Source: Actinacidiphila paucisporea
GTDB taxonomy: Bacteria; Actinomycetota; Actinomycetes; Streptomycetales; Streptomycetaceae
DNA: 64,000 nucleotides
Direction of reading: 5' to 3'
Assembly: GCF_900142575.1 (NCBI RefSeq)
Contig: NZ_FRBI01000020.1
Coordinates: 1-64,000 of the forward strand
Shown here piece after piece: positions 9,301 through 17,851 of this stretch. How positions within the stretch are numbered: the first letter of the stretch is position 1; the number at the start of each line of letters is the position of its first letter. The position numbers and the translations under genes are program-made. The notes beneath the pieces were generated by a model. The model worked only from the letters and a program-made list of their open reading frames with translations, ran no database searches and was not told where the DNA came from.

Positions 9301-10834
9301 CTTCGACTGGCGCCCGGCGGCCGGCCCCGCCGCGGCCTCCGCCGCCACGGCGACCGGCCCGGGCCGCTGGCTGCTGCTGGGCGGCGAGGACGGCGCGGTG
9401 GGCGAGGCCCTGACCGCGGCAGGCGCGCAACTCGGCCACGCCGGCGCTCCGGACGCCGCCGAGTGGCCGCGGCTCGCCGCCGACCCCGCGCTCGACGGGG
9501 TGCTGCTGCTTCCCGGCGCGGTCAGCGGACCGGCGGAACTGGCCCGGTTCGTCGGGGAATTGGGTGCCGCCGGGCTACGAGCCCCGCTGTGGGCGGTGAC
9601 GCGGCAGGGGGTCGCGGTCGACGCCGACGACGACAGTCCCGCGATCGGCCAGGCGCCGTTGTGGGATCTGCCCGGCGGGGTGCCGTGCGGGCTGGTCGAC
9701 CTGCCGGCCGAGGTGGACGCGGCCGCGGGCGCCGCGTTCGCGGCCGCGCTGGCGCAGGGCGGCGAGGACCGGGTCGCGGTCCGCCGCACGGTGACGTGGG
9801 TGCGGCGGCTGCTGCCGGTTCCGGCGCCCGAGCCCGAGCCGAAGATCGCCGCGGCGCTGCGGTCCGGTACCGCGCTGGTGGCCGGATCGGGCCCGCTGGC
9901 AGGGGAGTTCGCGGCCGCGCTGGCCGCCCAGGGTGCGGGCCGGGTCCTGCTGGCCGGTCCGGACGCCGGCGCGGTGGCCGGGGCCGGCGTCACGCCGGTG
10001 GAGTGGGCCGCGGGCGACGAGGCGGCACTGGCGGCGGTCCTTTCCGGCCTGCCGGCGGACTTCCCGCTGGCCGCGGTCGCCGTGGTCGCCGAGAGCGGCA
10101 CGCCCTCGGCCGCGTCTGCCGCGGGGACGGCGCACCTGCTGGACCGGCTGACCCGCGCCCACGACCCGGCGGCCTTCGTCCTGCTGTCCGACGCCCTGCT
10201 GCCCGCCCTCGGCTTGCGGCAGCCCGAAGAACCCGCCGCCCACGCCCCGTTCGAGGCCCTCGCCCACGCCCGTCGCGACGCGGGACTGCCCGCGGTGGCG
10301 CTGGCACTGGGCCCCTGGCAGCCCGACGGCGCCCCCGGGGTGCGCCCTGTCACCGTCGGCATGCTCACCCACGTGCTGGCGGGAACGGCCGTGTCGCTCG
10401 CCGTCGCGGACATCTCCTGGCAGGAGTTGGACGCCGAACAGCTCGCCGCGGCGCGGGCGTTGCCGCTGCTGCGGGACGTGCCCGAGGTCACCGCCGCCGG
10501 CGGGGCCAGCGGCGGGCCGGACGCTGCCGGACAGTTGCGGGAACGGCTGGCCACCGTGCCCGACGGGGCGCGCCTCGACGTCCTGGTCGAGCTGGTGCGG
10601 GCGCACGCGGCCAGCGTCCTCGGCCACGAGTCGGCCGCGTCCGTACCCGAGGAGGCGAGCCTGCTCGACCTGGGGTTCTCGTCCTTCACCGCGCTGGAGA
10701 TGCGGGGGCTGCTGAGCGAGGACACCGGCCTGGACATCTCCGCGATGGCCGTCTTCGACCACCCGACCCCGCGTGCGCTGGCCCGCCACCTCCACGAGGC
10801 GCTCATCGCCGCCCACCCTTCAGGTGGGTTTTAG
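6332..10834 (+). CDS. Type I PKS, one module: docking-KS-AT(malonyl)-inactive KR-ACP
   Basis: The 1500-residue protein starts with a coiled-coil docking helix (residues 2-32). The KS follows (about 33-460; Cys206 in VDTACSSS, EGHGTGTSLGDP, KSNIGHTQ). The AT (about 575-870) has GHSVGE (S673) and HAFH (773-776), the malonyl-CoA signature. Residues 950-1360 have the length and position of a KR but VAGSGPLAGE replaces TGGTGxLG, and the catalytic Tyr and Asn are absent, so the beta-keto group should be kept. The ACP motif is GFSSF: Ser1451 is present but the Asp of DSL is Ser1450. The protein ends at SGGF with neither C-terminal docking domain nor thioesterase, as in a final module. ATG 6332 is preferred (GGGAGAGGG upstream); GTG codons at 6320 and 6326 are alternatives. 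Confidence 0.95.
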   Translation: MADEAKLVDYLKRVTADLRRARQRVRELEAERTDPIAVVAMGCRYPGGVRGPEDLWRLVSEGVDAIGGFPTDRGWDLDALYDPDPERPTTSYTRRGGFLYDADRFDADFFGISPREALATDPQQRLLLEVAWETLERAGIDPAELRGSDTGVFAGVMYDDYASRLHQVPDEVAGLIGNGSAPSVASGRIAYTFGFRGPAVSVDTACSSSLVTLHLAAQALRAGECSLALAGGVTVMATPGLFVEFSRQRGLSADGRCRSFGAGADGAGFSEGVGLLLLERLSDARRNGHPVLALLRGSAVNQDGASNGLTAPNGPSQQRVIRQALASARLRADQIDVVEGHGTGTSLGDPVEAQAVLATYGADRPADRPLRLGSVKSNIGHTQAAAGAAGVIKMVMAMRYGVLPRTLHAEEPSPHVDWSAGAVELLTEEVPWPGGAEPRRAAVSSFGISGTNAHVILEEAPPATDGGDEGEDAADGSAAEPAEVFAPPLAPWVLSARTPDALRAQAARLLDAVAAPAGDGHDPVDVGRALASTRSAFEHRAAVVAEDAAGRSAALAALAAGGTAPGLLTGAAVKSSTTAYLFTGQGSQRVGMGRELYEAFPVFREALDEVLAELDPLLERPLAPLLWAAPGSEEAAQLDRTRFTQPALFAVETALYRLLTTLRPAPDLVAGHSVGELAAAHAAGMLDLPDACRLVAARGALMDALPAGGLMASLRASEAEVLESLGSVAGRIGIAAVNGAQSTVVSGDADAVAEVTARWRQRGRRVKQLRVSHAFHSAHMDGMLADFEQVAAEIRFRAPSIPVVSGLTGRPEERMATPAYWAEQVRGAVRFHDAVRHLAGAGVTVFVEVGPDVALSPMAQESGTAGAVVVPTLRRDRPEARTLALALATLHVNGVPVDWSRWYGTPGPRAAARHVPLPTYPFRQVRYWLDEPAAQAPRNRSDDVFWDAVTAGDVDGAATALGLADGTGPALDTLLPQLAAWRRRHTWWYRFDWRPAAGPAAASAATATGPGRWLLLGGEDGAVGEALTAAGAQLGHAGAPDAAEWPRLAADPALDGVLLLPGAVSGPAELARFVGELGAAGLRAPLWAVTRQGVAVDADDDSPAIGQAPLWDLPGGVPCGLVDLPAEVDAAAGAAFAAALAQGGEDRVAVRRTVTWVRRLLPVPAPEPEPKIAAALRSGTALVAGSGPLAGEFAAALAAQGAGRVLLAGPDAGAVAGAGVTPVEWAAGDEAALAAVLSGLPADFPLAAVAVVAESGTPSAASAAGTAHLLDRLTRAHDPAAFVLLSDALLPALGLRQPEEPAAHAPFEALAHARRDAGLPAVALALGPWQPDGAPGVRPVTVGMLTHVLAGTAVSLAVADISWQELDAEQLAAARALPLLRDVPEVTAAGGASGGPDAAGQLRERLATVPDGARLDVLVELVRAHAASVLGHESAASVPEEASLLDLGFSSFTALEMRGLLSEDTGLDISAMAVFDHPTPRALARHLHEALIAAHPSGGF
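10812..10832 (+). terminator. Short intrinsic terminator overlapping the PKS stop codon
   Basis: CCCACC (10812-10817) and GGTGGG (10823-10828) form a 6-bp G/C-rich stem with a CTTCA loop, followed at once by TTTT. The stem encodes the last PKS residues and the stop TAG lies within the U-tract. It would separate the PKS transcript from the transporter operon, but the stem is short. Confidence 0.5.
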
Positions 10835-10896
10835 ACGCTCTGGCGATATTGGCGCAAGAGTGCGGCCGGCCGGCCGACGGAGCGAAGGAGACGGGC

Positions 10897-12552
10897 TTGC
10901 TAGGCAGCCGAGGCGGGGGCTCGAAGCAGTCAGGGATGGTTATCAGGACGGTCGCGGCAGGACTGGTGTGTCTGACCGCGGCGGCCTGCACGTCCGGTGG
11001 CTCCAAGGCCGGCGGCGACAGCGGCACCCCCACCGCCGGCGGCGACCTGAAATTCGCCACCTCTGTGGAACCGGAGTGCCTGGACCCCGAGGTCGGCGCC
11101 CGCGACGTGGACGCGCTGATCGACCGGAACATCTTCGACTCGCTGGTGGAGCAGGCCAAGGGCGGCACTTTCAAGCCGTGGCTGGCGACGTCGTGGACGG
11201 TCTCGCCGGACCAGCGCACGTACACCTTCACCCTGCGCCCGGGGGTGCTCTTCCACGACGGCACGCCCCTCGACGCGGCGGCGGTCAAGGCGACGCTGGA
11301 CCACGCCGTCGACCCCAAGGCCCGCTCCTACTACGCGGCGAGCCTGATCTCCGCCTACAGCGGTGCGACGGTGGTCAACGCGACGACGATCGCGATCCAC
11401 CTCTCGCGCCCGTCACGGCCCTTCCTGCAGGCCCTGTCGACGCCCTACCTGGGCATCCAGTCGCCGAAGTCGATCCGCGAGAACGGCACGAGCCTGTGCC
11501 AGAAGCCGGTGGGCTCCGGCCCGTTCGTCTTCGACAACTGGGCCAAGGGCACCAGCGTGAAGCTGTCGCGCAACCCGAAGTACGCCTGGGGCCCGCCGAC
11601 GGCCGCCCACACCGGGCCGGCCCGGCTGAACAGCCTCACCTTCAGCTTCGTGTCGGAGGACTCCGTCCGGCTGGGCGCGCTGACCTCCGGCCAGGCCGAC
11701 GTGATCAGCGAGGTCCCGCCGCACGACGTGACCGTGGTGCGCAAGGTCGACCAGCTGCTGACCGCCCCCGAGCCGGGCGCCGTCTACACGCTGCTGCTGA
11801 ACACCAGGTACGGACCCCTGACCGACGAGCGCGTCCGCAAGGCCTTCCAGCGCTCGGTCGACTTCGGCAAGCTGGTGGACTCGGTCTATGCCGGGCAGTA
11901 CAAGCGCTCCTGGAGCGTGCTCTCGCCGGCCACCCCCGACTACGACAAGGCCACCGCGAACAGCTGGCCGTACGACCCCGCGCTGGCGGGCTCGCTGCTG
12001 GACCAGGCCGGCTGGACCGGCCGGGACGCGCAGGGATACCGCACCAAGGACGGCAAGCGGCTGACGCTGCGCTGGCCGTACTCGGCGACGATGCAGCGCG
12101 ACCAGCGGGTGGTGTTCGGCCAGGGCATCCAGGCCGAGGCGAAGAAGGTCGGCATCGACGTGCAGTACGCCAGCGAGGACCCCGGCAAGCTCGGCGCCGA
12201 CCTCAACAGCGGCAAGAACCTCGACATCTTCGCGATGAGCTTCGTGCGCGCCGACCCGGACATCCTGCACTTCTACTTCGGCTCCGACCAGACGGTGGCC
12301 AAGGGCGGCGGGAACATGTTCCAGCTGTCCGACGCCTCGCTCGACGGCTGGTTCGGCACCGAGATCGCCACCTCCAGCCCGGCGGCAGCCACCACCGCGG
12401 TCGCCGCCGCGCAGCAGTACATCAACCAGCACGCGCTGGCGCTGCCCACGTACGCCTCGTCGTACCTGCTGGGCGCGGCGCACAAGGTGCACGGCATCAC
12501 CTTCGACCCGACCGCCTACCCGCTGTTCTACGACGTCTGGCTGGGCAAGTGA
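10897..12552 (+). CDS. Peptide ABC transporter substrate-binding lipoprotein (SBP family 5)
   Basis: Extracellular peptide/solute-binding lipoprotein of the DppA/OppA class. Near the N-terminus are basic residues, a hydrophobic run (TVAAGLVCLTAAAC) and a lipobox-like Cys followed by a Gly/Ser-rich linker. The mature part has family-5 features such as ATSWTVSPDQRTYTFTLRPG and FHDGTPLDAAAVKATLDH. I take TTG 10897 as the start because AAGGAG sits 6 nt upstream, giving 551 residues; ATG 10936 (538 residues) lacks a good ribosome site but leaves a complete signal peptide. It heads an operon SBP-permease-amidohydrolase-permease-double ATPase. The ligand is probably a peptide or peptide-like molecule; nothing ties it to the polyketide except position. 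Confidence 0.9.
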   Translation: MLGSRGGGSKQSGMVIRTVAAGLVCLTAAACTSGGSKAGGDSGTPTAGGDLKFATSVEPECLDPEVGARDVDALIDRNIFDSLVEQAKGGTFKPWLATSWTVSPDQRTYTFTLRPGVLFHDGTPLDAAAVKATLDHAVDPKARSYYAASLISAYSGATVVNATTIAIHLSRPSRPFLQALSTPYLGIQSPKSIRENGTSLCQKPVGSGPFVFDNWAKGTSVKLSRNPKYAWGPPTAAHTGPARLNSLTFSFVSEDSVRLGALTSGQADVISEVPPHDVTVVRKVDQLLTAPEPGAVYTLLLNTRYGPLTDERVRKAFQRSVDFGKLVDSVYAGQYKRSWSVLSPATPDYDKATANSWPYDPALAGSLLDQAGWTGRDAQGYRTKDGKRLTLRWPYSATMQRDQRVVFGQGIQAEAKKVGIDVQYASEDPGKLGADLNSGKNLDIFAMSFVRADPDILHFYFGSDQTVAKGGGNMFQLSDASLDGWFGTEIATSSPAAATTAVAAAQQYINQHALALPTYASSYLLGAAHKVHGITFDPTAYPLFYDVWLGK

Positions 12553-13565
12553 GCCCACAGGACACGCAGGACCGGCCGGACACGCGGGACGGGCAGGTGA
12601 AGGGCGGCGGGCCGGCGGGTTCGCCGGGTACGGCGAACCTGTGGCGGTGGCTGGTACGCCGGCTGCTCCTGTCGGTCGTGGTGGTGCTCGGGTCGGCGAC
12701 GGCCGCCTTCGTGGCGCTGTACCTGCTGCCGGGCGACCCGGTGCAGACCATGCTCGGGCCCACCGGGCAGACCCCGGCGCTGGTCGCCGAGGTGCGGCAC
12801 GAGACCGGCTTCGACCACCCGGTGTACGTGCGGTACGGGCTGTTCATGGGGCGGCTGCTGCGCGGGGATCTCGGCCAGTCCTACCAGCTGCACCAGTCCG
12901 TGAAGAGCCTGATCTTCGACCAGCTCGGCTCGACGGTCGAACTGGCGGTGACCGGTTTCGTGCTGGCGCTGGTGGTGGCCACGGTGCTCGCCGTGACCAC
13001 CGCCGGGCGCCGCCCGCTGCTGCGGGGCCTGGCCTCCACCCTGGAACTCGTGCTCGCCTCGCTGCCCGGGTTCTGGATCGGGGTGCTGCTGCTGACCTTC
13101 TTCTCCTTCCGCTGGCAGCTCTTCCCCGCGGTCGGCGGCAGCGGCGTCAACGGGCTCGTACTGCCGTCGGTGACGCTGGCGCTGACGCTGCTCGGCGTGT
13201 TCGCGCAGGTCATGCGCGAGGGCATGGAAAGGGCGCTGAGCGAGCCCTTCGTGCTCAGCTCCCGGGCGCGCGGCGCGAGCGAGACGACGGTACGGGTGCG
13301 GCACGCGCTGCGGCACGCCATGGTGCCGATGGTCACGCTGTCGGGCTGGTCGGTCGGCGCGCTGCTCAGCGGCGCGGTGATCATCGAGACGATCTTCAGC
13401 CGGCCGGGCCTCGGACGGGTGCTGGTGTCGGCGGTCAACAGCCGGGACCTGCCGGTGATCAGCGGTGTGGTGGTGGTCTCCGCGGTGGCCTTCAGCGCGG
13501 TCAACCTCCTCACCGACGTGCTCTACCGCGTGGTCGACCCACGACTGAAGGAGGCGCAGGCATGA
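12549..13565 (+). CDS. Peptide ABC transporter permease (DppB/OppB type)
   Basis: Inner-membrane permease of 338 residues with about six hydrophobic segments. It has the family's LYLLPGDPVQTMLG motif after the first segment and an EAA-type ATPase contact loop (SRARGASETTVRVRHALRHAMVP). A non-conserved hydrophilic stretch of about 30 residues precedes the first membrane helix. GTG 12549 overlaps the stop of the binding-protein gene and the gene ends in an ATGA overlap with the amidohydrolase, so all are co-translated. Confidence 0.93.
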   Translation: MSPQDTQDRPDTRDGQVKGGGPAGSPGTANLWRWLVRRLLLSVVVVLGSATAAFVALYLLPGDPVQTMLGPTGQTPALVAEVRHETGFDHPVYVRYGLFMGRLLRGDLGQSYQLHQSVKSLIFDQLGSTVELAVTGFVLALVVATVLAVTTAGRRPLLRGLASTLELVLASLPGFWIGVLLLTFFSFRWQLFPAVGGSGVNGLVLPSVTLALTLLGVFAQVMREGMERALSEPFVLSSRARGASETTVRVRHALRHAMVPMVTLSGWSVGALLSGAVIIETIFSRPGLGRVLVSAVNSRDLPVISGVVVVSAVAFSAVNLLTDVLYRVVDPRLKEAQA

Positions 13566-14806
13566 CGCGACGCGTGCTGGCGGCGGAATTGGTACTGCCC
13601 GGCGGCGACCAGGAGGCCGTGCCGGACGGCGCGGTGCTGGTGGACGGCGACACGATCGCCGACGTCGGCCCCAGGGACGCGGTGATCGGACGCGCCCCCG
13701 CGGGCACCCCGGTGCAGGAGCTGGGCGCGGCCACGCTGCTGCCCGGCCTGATCGACTGCCATGTGCACCTGGTCTTCGACGCGAGCGAGGACCCGCTGAC
13801 CGCCTTCCTGGCGGCCGACGACGCGGCGCTGCTGCCGGCGATGGTCGGCCGCGCTGCGCGGCTGCTGGACGCGGGTGTGACCACCGCACGCGACCTGGGC
13901 GACCGCAACGGCCTGGTGCGCAAGGTGCGGGACGCGATCACCGCGGGCGACATCCCCGGGCCCCGCCTGCTGTCCGCCGGCACGCCGGTGACCGTGACCG
14001 GCGGCCACTGCTGGTTCCTCGGCGGCGAGGCCGACGGACAGGACGCGGTGCGGGCCGCGGTGCGCCGCAACCTGCGCGACGGCGCCGACCTGACCAAGAT
14101 CATGGTCACCGGCGGCACCATGACCACGACCGGGCCGCGCCCCCACCAGGTCCAGTTCACCGCCGCCGAACTCGCCGCCGCCGTCGAGGAGTCGGCGCGC
14201 TTCGGCCGCCGGGTCGCCGCGCACGTGCATGGCACCGAGGGCATCGAGGCCGCGCTGGAGGCGGGCGCGGACACCCTGGAGCACTGCACCTTCGCCTCGG
14301 CGGTCAAGGGCCAACCGGCCCACAAGCACGAGCTGATCGACCGGATGGCCGCCGACGGGGTCTTCGTCTGCCCGACGTTCAGCAGCACGCTGGACTCGGT
14401 CGCCCGCGAGCGCGGCGCCGACACCATCCAGCCCTATCTCGACCTGGTGCGGCGGGAGTACGAGGCCGGGGTGCGGCTGGTGGCCGGCACCGACGCGGGC
14501 GTGCACCTGGCCACCTTCGAGGGCTACGCGGAGGGTCTGCTGTGGTACGAGCGGGCCGGGCTGCCGGTGGACGCGGTGCTGAAGATGGCCACGTCGGAGG
14601 CGGCCGCCGCACTCGGCGTCTCGGACCGCACCGGGCGTATCGCGCCGGGTCTGGACGCCGACCTGCTCGTCGTACCCGGCGACCTGCGCGAGGACCTGCG
14701 GGCGCTGCGCGACCCGCTGCTGGTGCTGGCCCGCGGCCGCGTCCACGTGCCGCCGGCGGCGGCGGAACGCGCGGTGCTGAGGCCGCAGGAGAAGGTGGCG
14801 CCGTGA
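13562..14806 (+). CDS. Metal-dependent amidohydrolase (prolidase/imidazolonepropionase-like)
   Basis: A 414-residue amidohydrolase-superfamily enzyme with a full metal site: HxH in DCHVH (H67, H69), a likely carboxylated Lys179 in LTKIMVTGG, His in AHVHG and LEHCTF, and the catalytic Asp in GTDAG. Its order and spacing fit the cytosolic Xaa-Pro/Xaa-Arg dipeptidase-like branch, which hydrolyses N-acylated amino acids or dipeptides. There is no signal peptide, so it acts inside the cell. It lies between the two permease genes (ATGA overlap upstream), implying that it processes what this transporter imports. Exact substrate cannot be read from sequence. Confidence 0.88.
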   Translation: MTRRVLAAELVLPGGDQEAVPDGAVLVDGDTIADVGPRDAVIGRAPAGTPVQELGAATLLPGLIDCHVHLVFDASEDPLTAFLAADDAALLPAMVGRAARLLDAGVTTARDLGDRNGLVRKVRDAITAGDIPGPRLLSAGTPVTVTGGHCWFLGGEADGQDAVRAAVRRNLRDGADLTKIMVTGGTMTTTGPRPHQVQFTAAELAAAVEESARFGRRVAAHVHGTEGIEAALEAGADTLEHCTFASAVKGQPAHKHELIDRMAADGVFVCPTFSSTLDSVARERGADTIQPYLDLVRREYEAGVRLVAGTDAGVHLATFEGYAEGLLWYERAGLPVDAVLKMATSEAAAALGVSDRTGRIAPGLDADLLVVPGDLREDLRALRDPLLVLARGRVHVPPAAAERAVLRPQEKVAP

Positions 14807-14840
14807 CCAGGACAGGTGCGGGCGCCGGCGGGGCGGCCTC

Positions 14841-15716
14841 ATGAGCGCGCTCGGAACGGTCGACGGGCCGGGCTCGGTGGTCCCGCGCGCGCGGTCGCGC
14901 GGGGCGGTGCGGCTGCCGGCCTGGAGCGTGCTGATCGCCGGCCTGGTGGTCGCGCTGGTCCTGGTCGCCGCCCTCTTCCCCGGCGTGCTGACCTCCACCG
15001 ACCCCAACGCCGTCGACCCGATCGCGGCCCTGGCCCCGCCCGGCGGCGGGCACCTGCTGGGCACCGACCAGCTGGGCCGGGACGTGCTGGCCCGGATCAT
15101 CTACGGCGCCCGGCCGTCGCTGCTGATCGGTGTCGGCGCGACCGCGATCGCCGTCGCCGCCGGATCGGTCCTCGGTATCCTCGCCGCGACCGGCGGCCGG
15201 GTGCTCGACGAGGCGATCATGCGGCTCACCGACGTCTTCCTCGCCTTCCCCGGGCTGCTGCTCGCCCTGGTGGTCGCGGCCGTGCTCGGCCCCGGCACCG
15301 GTGACGCCACCCTCGCCATCGGCGCCTCGCTCACCCCCGGCTTCGTCCGGCTCGCCCGCGGCCAGGCCCTGGTGGTCAAGAACGCCGACTACGTGCGCAG
15401 CGCCGTGACGTACGGGCGCGGGCGGCTGAGCAACGGCGTTCGGCACCTGCTGCCGAACACCCTGCCGCCGCTGCTGGTGCTGGCCAGCATCAACATCGGC
15501 ACGGCGGTGATCGCCGGCTCGTCGCTGAGCTTCCTCGGCCTCGGCCCCAAGGCGCCCACGGCCGAGTGGGGCGAAATGCTGTCCGACGGACGGGACTTCC
15601 TCGCCACCGCGTGGGCGATGGCGGTCTTCCCCGGTGTGGCGATCACCGTCACCGTCGTCGCCGTCAACATCCTCGGCCGCGACCTGAGGCGGCGCTTCGA
15701 AGGGCGGGAGGGATGA
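14841..15716 (+). CDS. Peptide ABC transporter permease (DppC/OppC type)
   Basis: Second permease, 291 residues. It shows the DppC hallmark LLGTDQLGRDVLARIIYGAR before the core helices and a typical coupling loop region (NADYVRSAVTYGRG). About six membrane segments are visible. It starts 34 nt after the amidohydrolase and overlaps the ATPase gene at its 3' end. Together with the gene at 12549 it forms the heterodimeric channel. Confidence 0.92.
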   Translation: MSALGTVDGPGSVVPRARSRGAVRLPAWSVLIAGLVVALVLVAALFPGVLTSTDPNAVDPIAALAPPGGGHLLGTDQLGRDVLARIIYGARPSLLIGVGATAIAVAAGSVLGILAATGGRVLDEAIMRLTDVFLAFPGLLLALVVAAVLGPGTGDATLAIGASLTPGFVRLARGQALVVKNADYVRSAVTYGRGRLSNGVRHLLPNTLPPLLVLASINIGTAVIAGSSLSFLGLGPKAPTAEWGEMLSDGRDFLATAWAMAVFPGVAITVTVVAVNILGRDLRRRFEGREG

Positions 15717-17785
15717 TGACGAAATACCCGAACGGGCCTCAGGAGCACGGTAGTTCGTCCGCCAGCCCCCGGGACGCGCAGGCCGAACGGCCGCAGGAGC
15801 CCGGCGCGCGGGCGGTACGGCCGCTGGTCGCCGTCGAGGACCTGCGGGTGTCCTTCCGCGGCGCCCGGGGCGTGGTCGTGGAGGCCGTACGCGGGGTGGA
15901 CCTGGCCATCGCTCCCGGCGAATGCCTGGCCGTGGTCGGGGAGTCCGGGTCGGGCAAGAGCGTGACCGCCCGTGCGCTGGTCGGCCTGGCGGGCGCGGGC
16001 GCGACCGTGCGGGCGGCCCGGCTGGAGGCCGACGGTCGCGACCTGCGCGGCCTGGACGACCGGCAGTGGCGGGAGATCCGCGGCCGCCGGATCGGGCTGA
16101 TGCTGCAGGACGCGCTGTCCTCCCTCGATCCGGTCCGCACGGTCGGCGCCGAGATCGCGGAGGCACTGCGGGTGCACCGCGTCGTGCCGAGGGCCGAGGT
16201 GGGCGGCCGGGTGGTGGAACTGCTGGCCCAGTCGCGGGTGCCCGAGCCGGAACTGCGTGCCCGGCAGTATCCCTACCAGCTGTCCGGCGGCCTGCGGCAG
16301 CGCGCGCTGATCGCCTCCGCGATGGCCGCGGACCCCGGCGTGCTGATCGCCGACGAGCCCACCACGGCGCTGGACGTCGCGGTGCAGGCGCAGATACTCG
16401 ACCTGCTCGCGGCGAAGAAGGCCGAGGGCACGGCGGTGCTGCTGATCAGCCACGACCTGGCGGTGGTGGCGCGGCTCGCCGACCGTATCGCGGTGATGTA
16501 CCGCGGGGTGTTCGTCGAGACCGGCACCGCTGAGCAGGTGCTGCGCGCACCGTCCCACCCCTACACCCGGCAACTGCTGGCCGCGGTGCCGTCCGCGCAC
16601 GCCAAGGGCACCCGGCTGTCGCCGTGGCCCGGCGGCCGGGCCACCGCGGGCGGCGCATGGGACGGCACCGGCTGCGCGTTCGCCGACCGCTGCCCGCTGG
16701 CCGTCGACCTGTGCCGCGAGCAGCAGCCGCCGGACGTGCCGGCGGGCGGGGACGCCGAGGCCGGCGCCGCCGGCGGTGAACACCGCGCGCGCTGCTCGCG
16801 GTTGGACGTGCCCTGGCCCGCGCCCGCCGCGGTCGCGGCCGGCCGCGGCCGCGGTGGCGACCAGCGGACCGTCCTGGAAGTGAGCGGCGTCAGCAAGAGC
16901 TTCGCCGGGCCCGACGGCGTCCGCCGGCTCGCCGTCGACGACGTGTCCTTCACCCTGGATGCCGGCGAGACGCTGGGCGTGCTGGGCGAGTCCGGATCCG
17001 GCAAGAGCACCACCGCGGCCGTCGTGCTGGGCCTGCTGGAGCCCGACGCCGGGTCGGTGCGGGTGCTGGGCCGGCCCTGGTCGGGGCGGCCGGAGTCCGA
17101 GCGGCGGCCGGTGCGCAGCCGCGTGCAGCTCATCCACCAGGACCCGCTTGGCTCCTTCGACCCGCGCTTCACCGTGGAGCGGGTGATCAGCGAGGCGCTC
17201 GGGACACCCGGGCGGCGCACGGTGCGCCGGGAGCGCGCCAGGATCACCGAACTGCTGCGGCTGGTCGGCCTGGACCCGGCGCTGGCGGGCCGCCGCCCCC
17301 GGCAGCTGTCCGGCGGGCAGCGCCAGCGGGTGGCCATCGCGCGGGCCATCGCACCGGAACCGGACATCGTCGTCTGCGACGAGCCGGTGTCCGCACTGGA
17401 CGCCTCGGTGCAGGCGCAGATCCTCGACCTGCTCGCCGACCTGCAGGAACGGCTGGGCATGGCCATGCTGTTCATCTCGCACGACCTCGGCGTCATCCAC
17501 CACACCAGCGACCGGGTGCTGGTGATGCGCCAGGGGGTCGTGGTGGAGAGCGGCCGGGTCGAGGAGGTCTTCCTCGCCCCGGCCCACTCCTACACCCGGG
17601 AACTGCTCGCCGCCCTCCCGAGGGTGGACGATCCCGCGGCCGTACCGGACAAGGAGGTCCGGACCGTCTCCACGGCCAAGGCGGCCGCACCGGCGGAGCC
17701 CGTAGCGGGCGACCCGCCGGCCGGCCCGACCTCCCCGCCACCTTCTACCGCTCGGACCGCCCGCAAGGAGGCACCGCTGCGCTGA
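15713..17785 (+). CDS. Peptide ABC transporter ATPase, fused DppD-DppF
   Basis: One 690-residue protein with two ABC ATPase domains. Domain 1 (about 40-330) has Walker A GESGSGKSVT, signature LSGGLRQ and Walker B VLIADEPTTALD. Domain 2 (about 385-640) has GESGSGKSTT, LSGGQRQ and IVVCDEPVSALD. After domain 1 is the Cys-rich oligopeptide-transporter C-terminal region (GCAFADRCPLAVDLCREQ). Separate DppD and DppF are usual, but fused forms are common in actinomycetes. ATG 15713 and 15716 are both possible and overlap the permease stop. The tail after about 645 is Ala/Pro-rich. Confidence 0.93.
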   Translation: MMTKYPNGPQEHGSSSASPRDAQAERPQEPGARAVRPLVAVEDLRVSFRGARGVVVEAVRGVDLAIAPGECLAVVGESGSGKSVTARALVGLAGAGATVRAARLEADGRDLRGLDDRQWREIRGRRIGLMLQDALSSLDPVRTVGAEIAEALRVHRVVPRAEVGGRVVELLAQSRVPEPELRARQYPYQLSGGLRQRALIASAMAADPGVLIADEPTTALDVAVQAQILDLLAAKKAEGTAVLLISHDLAVVARLADRIAVMYRGVFVETGTAEQVLRAPSHPYTRQLLAAVPSAHAKGTRLSPWPGGRATAGGAWDGTGCAFADRCPLAVDLCREQQPPDVPAGGDAEAGAAGGEHRARCSRLDVPWPAPAAVAAGRGRGGDQRTVLEVSGVSKSFAGPDGVRRLAVDDVSFTLDAGETLGVLGESGSGKSTTAAVVLGLLEPDAGSVRVLGRPWSGRPESERRPVRSRVQLIHQDPLGSFDPRFTVERVISEALGTPGRRTVRRERARITELLRLVGLDPALAGRRPRQLSGGQRQRVAIARAIAPEPDIVVCDEPVSALDASVQAQILDLLADLQERLGMAMLFISHDLGVIHHTSDRVLVMRQGVVVESGRVEEVFLAPAHSYTRELLAALPRVDDPAAVPDKEVRTVSTAKAAAPAEPVAGDPPAGPTSPPPSTARTARKEAPLR

Positions 17786-17851
17786 TGCCCGGCGCCCCGG
17801 CCGTCCGATGGCCCGCCGCACCGCCCGACCGGAGAACGACGAGGACCCGCC

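Noticed and set aside
9280..10420. Active ketoreductase in the mono-module PKS at 6332
   Set aside because: Nucleotide loop and catalytic Tyr/Asn are missing; only the fold remains.
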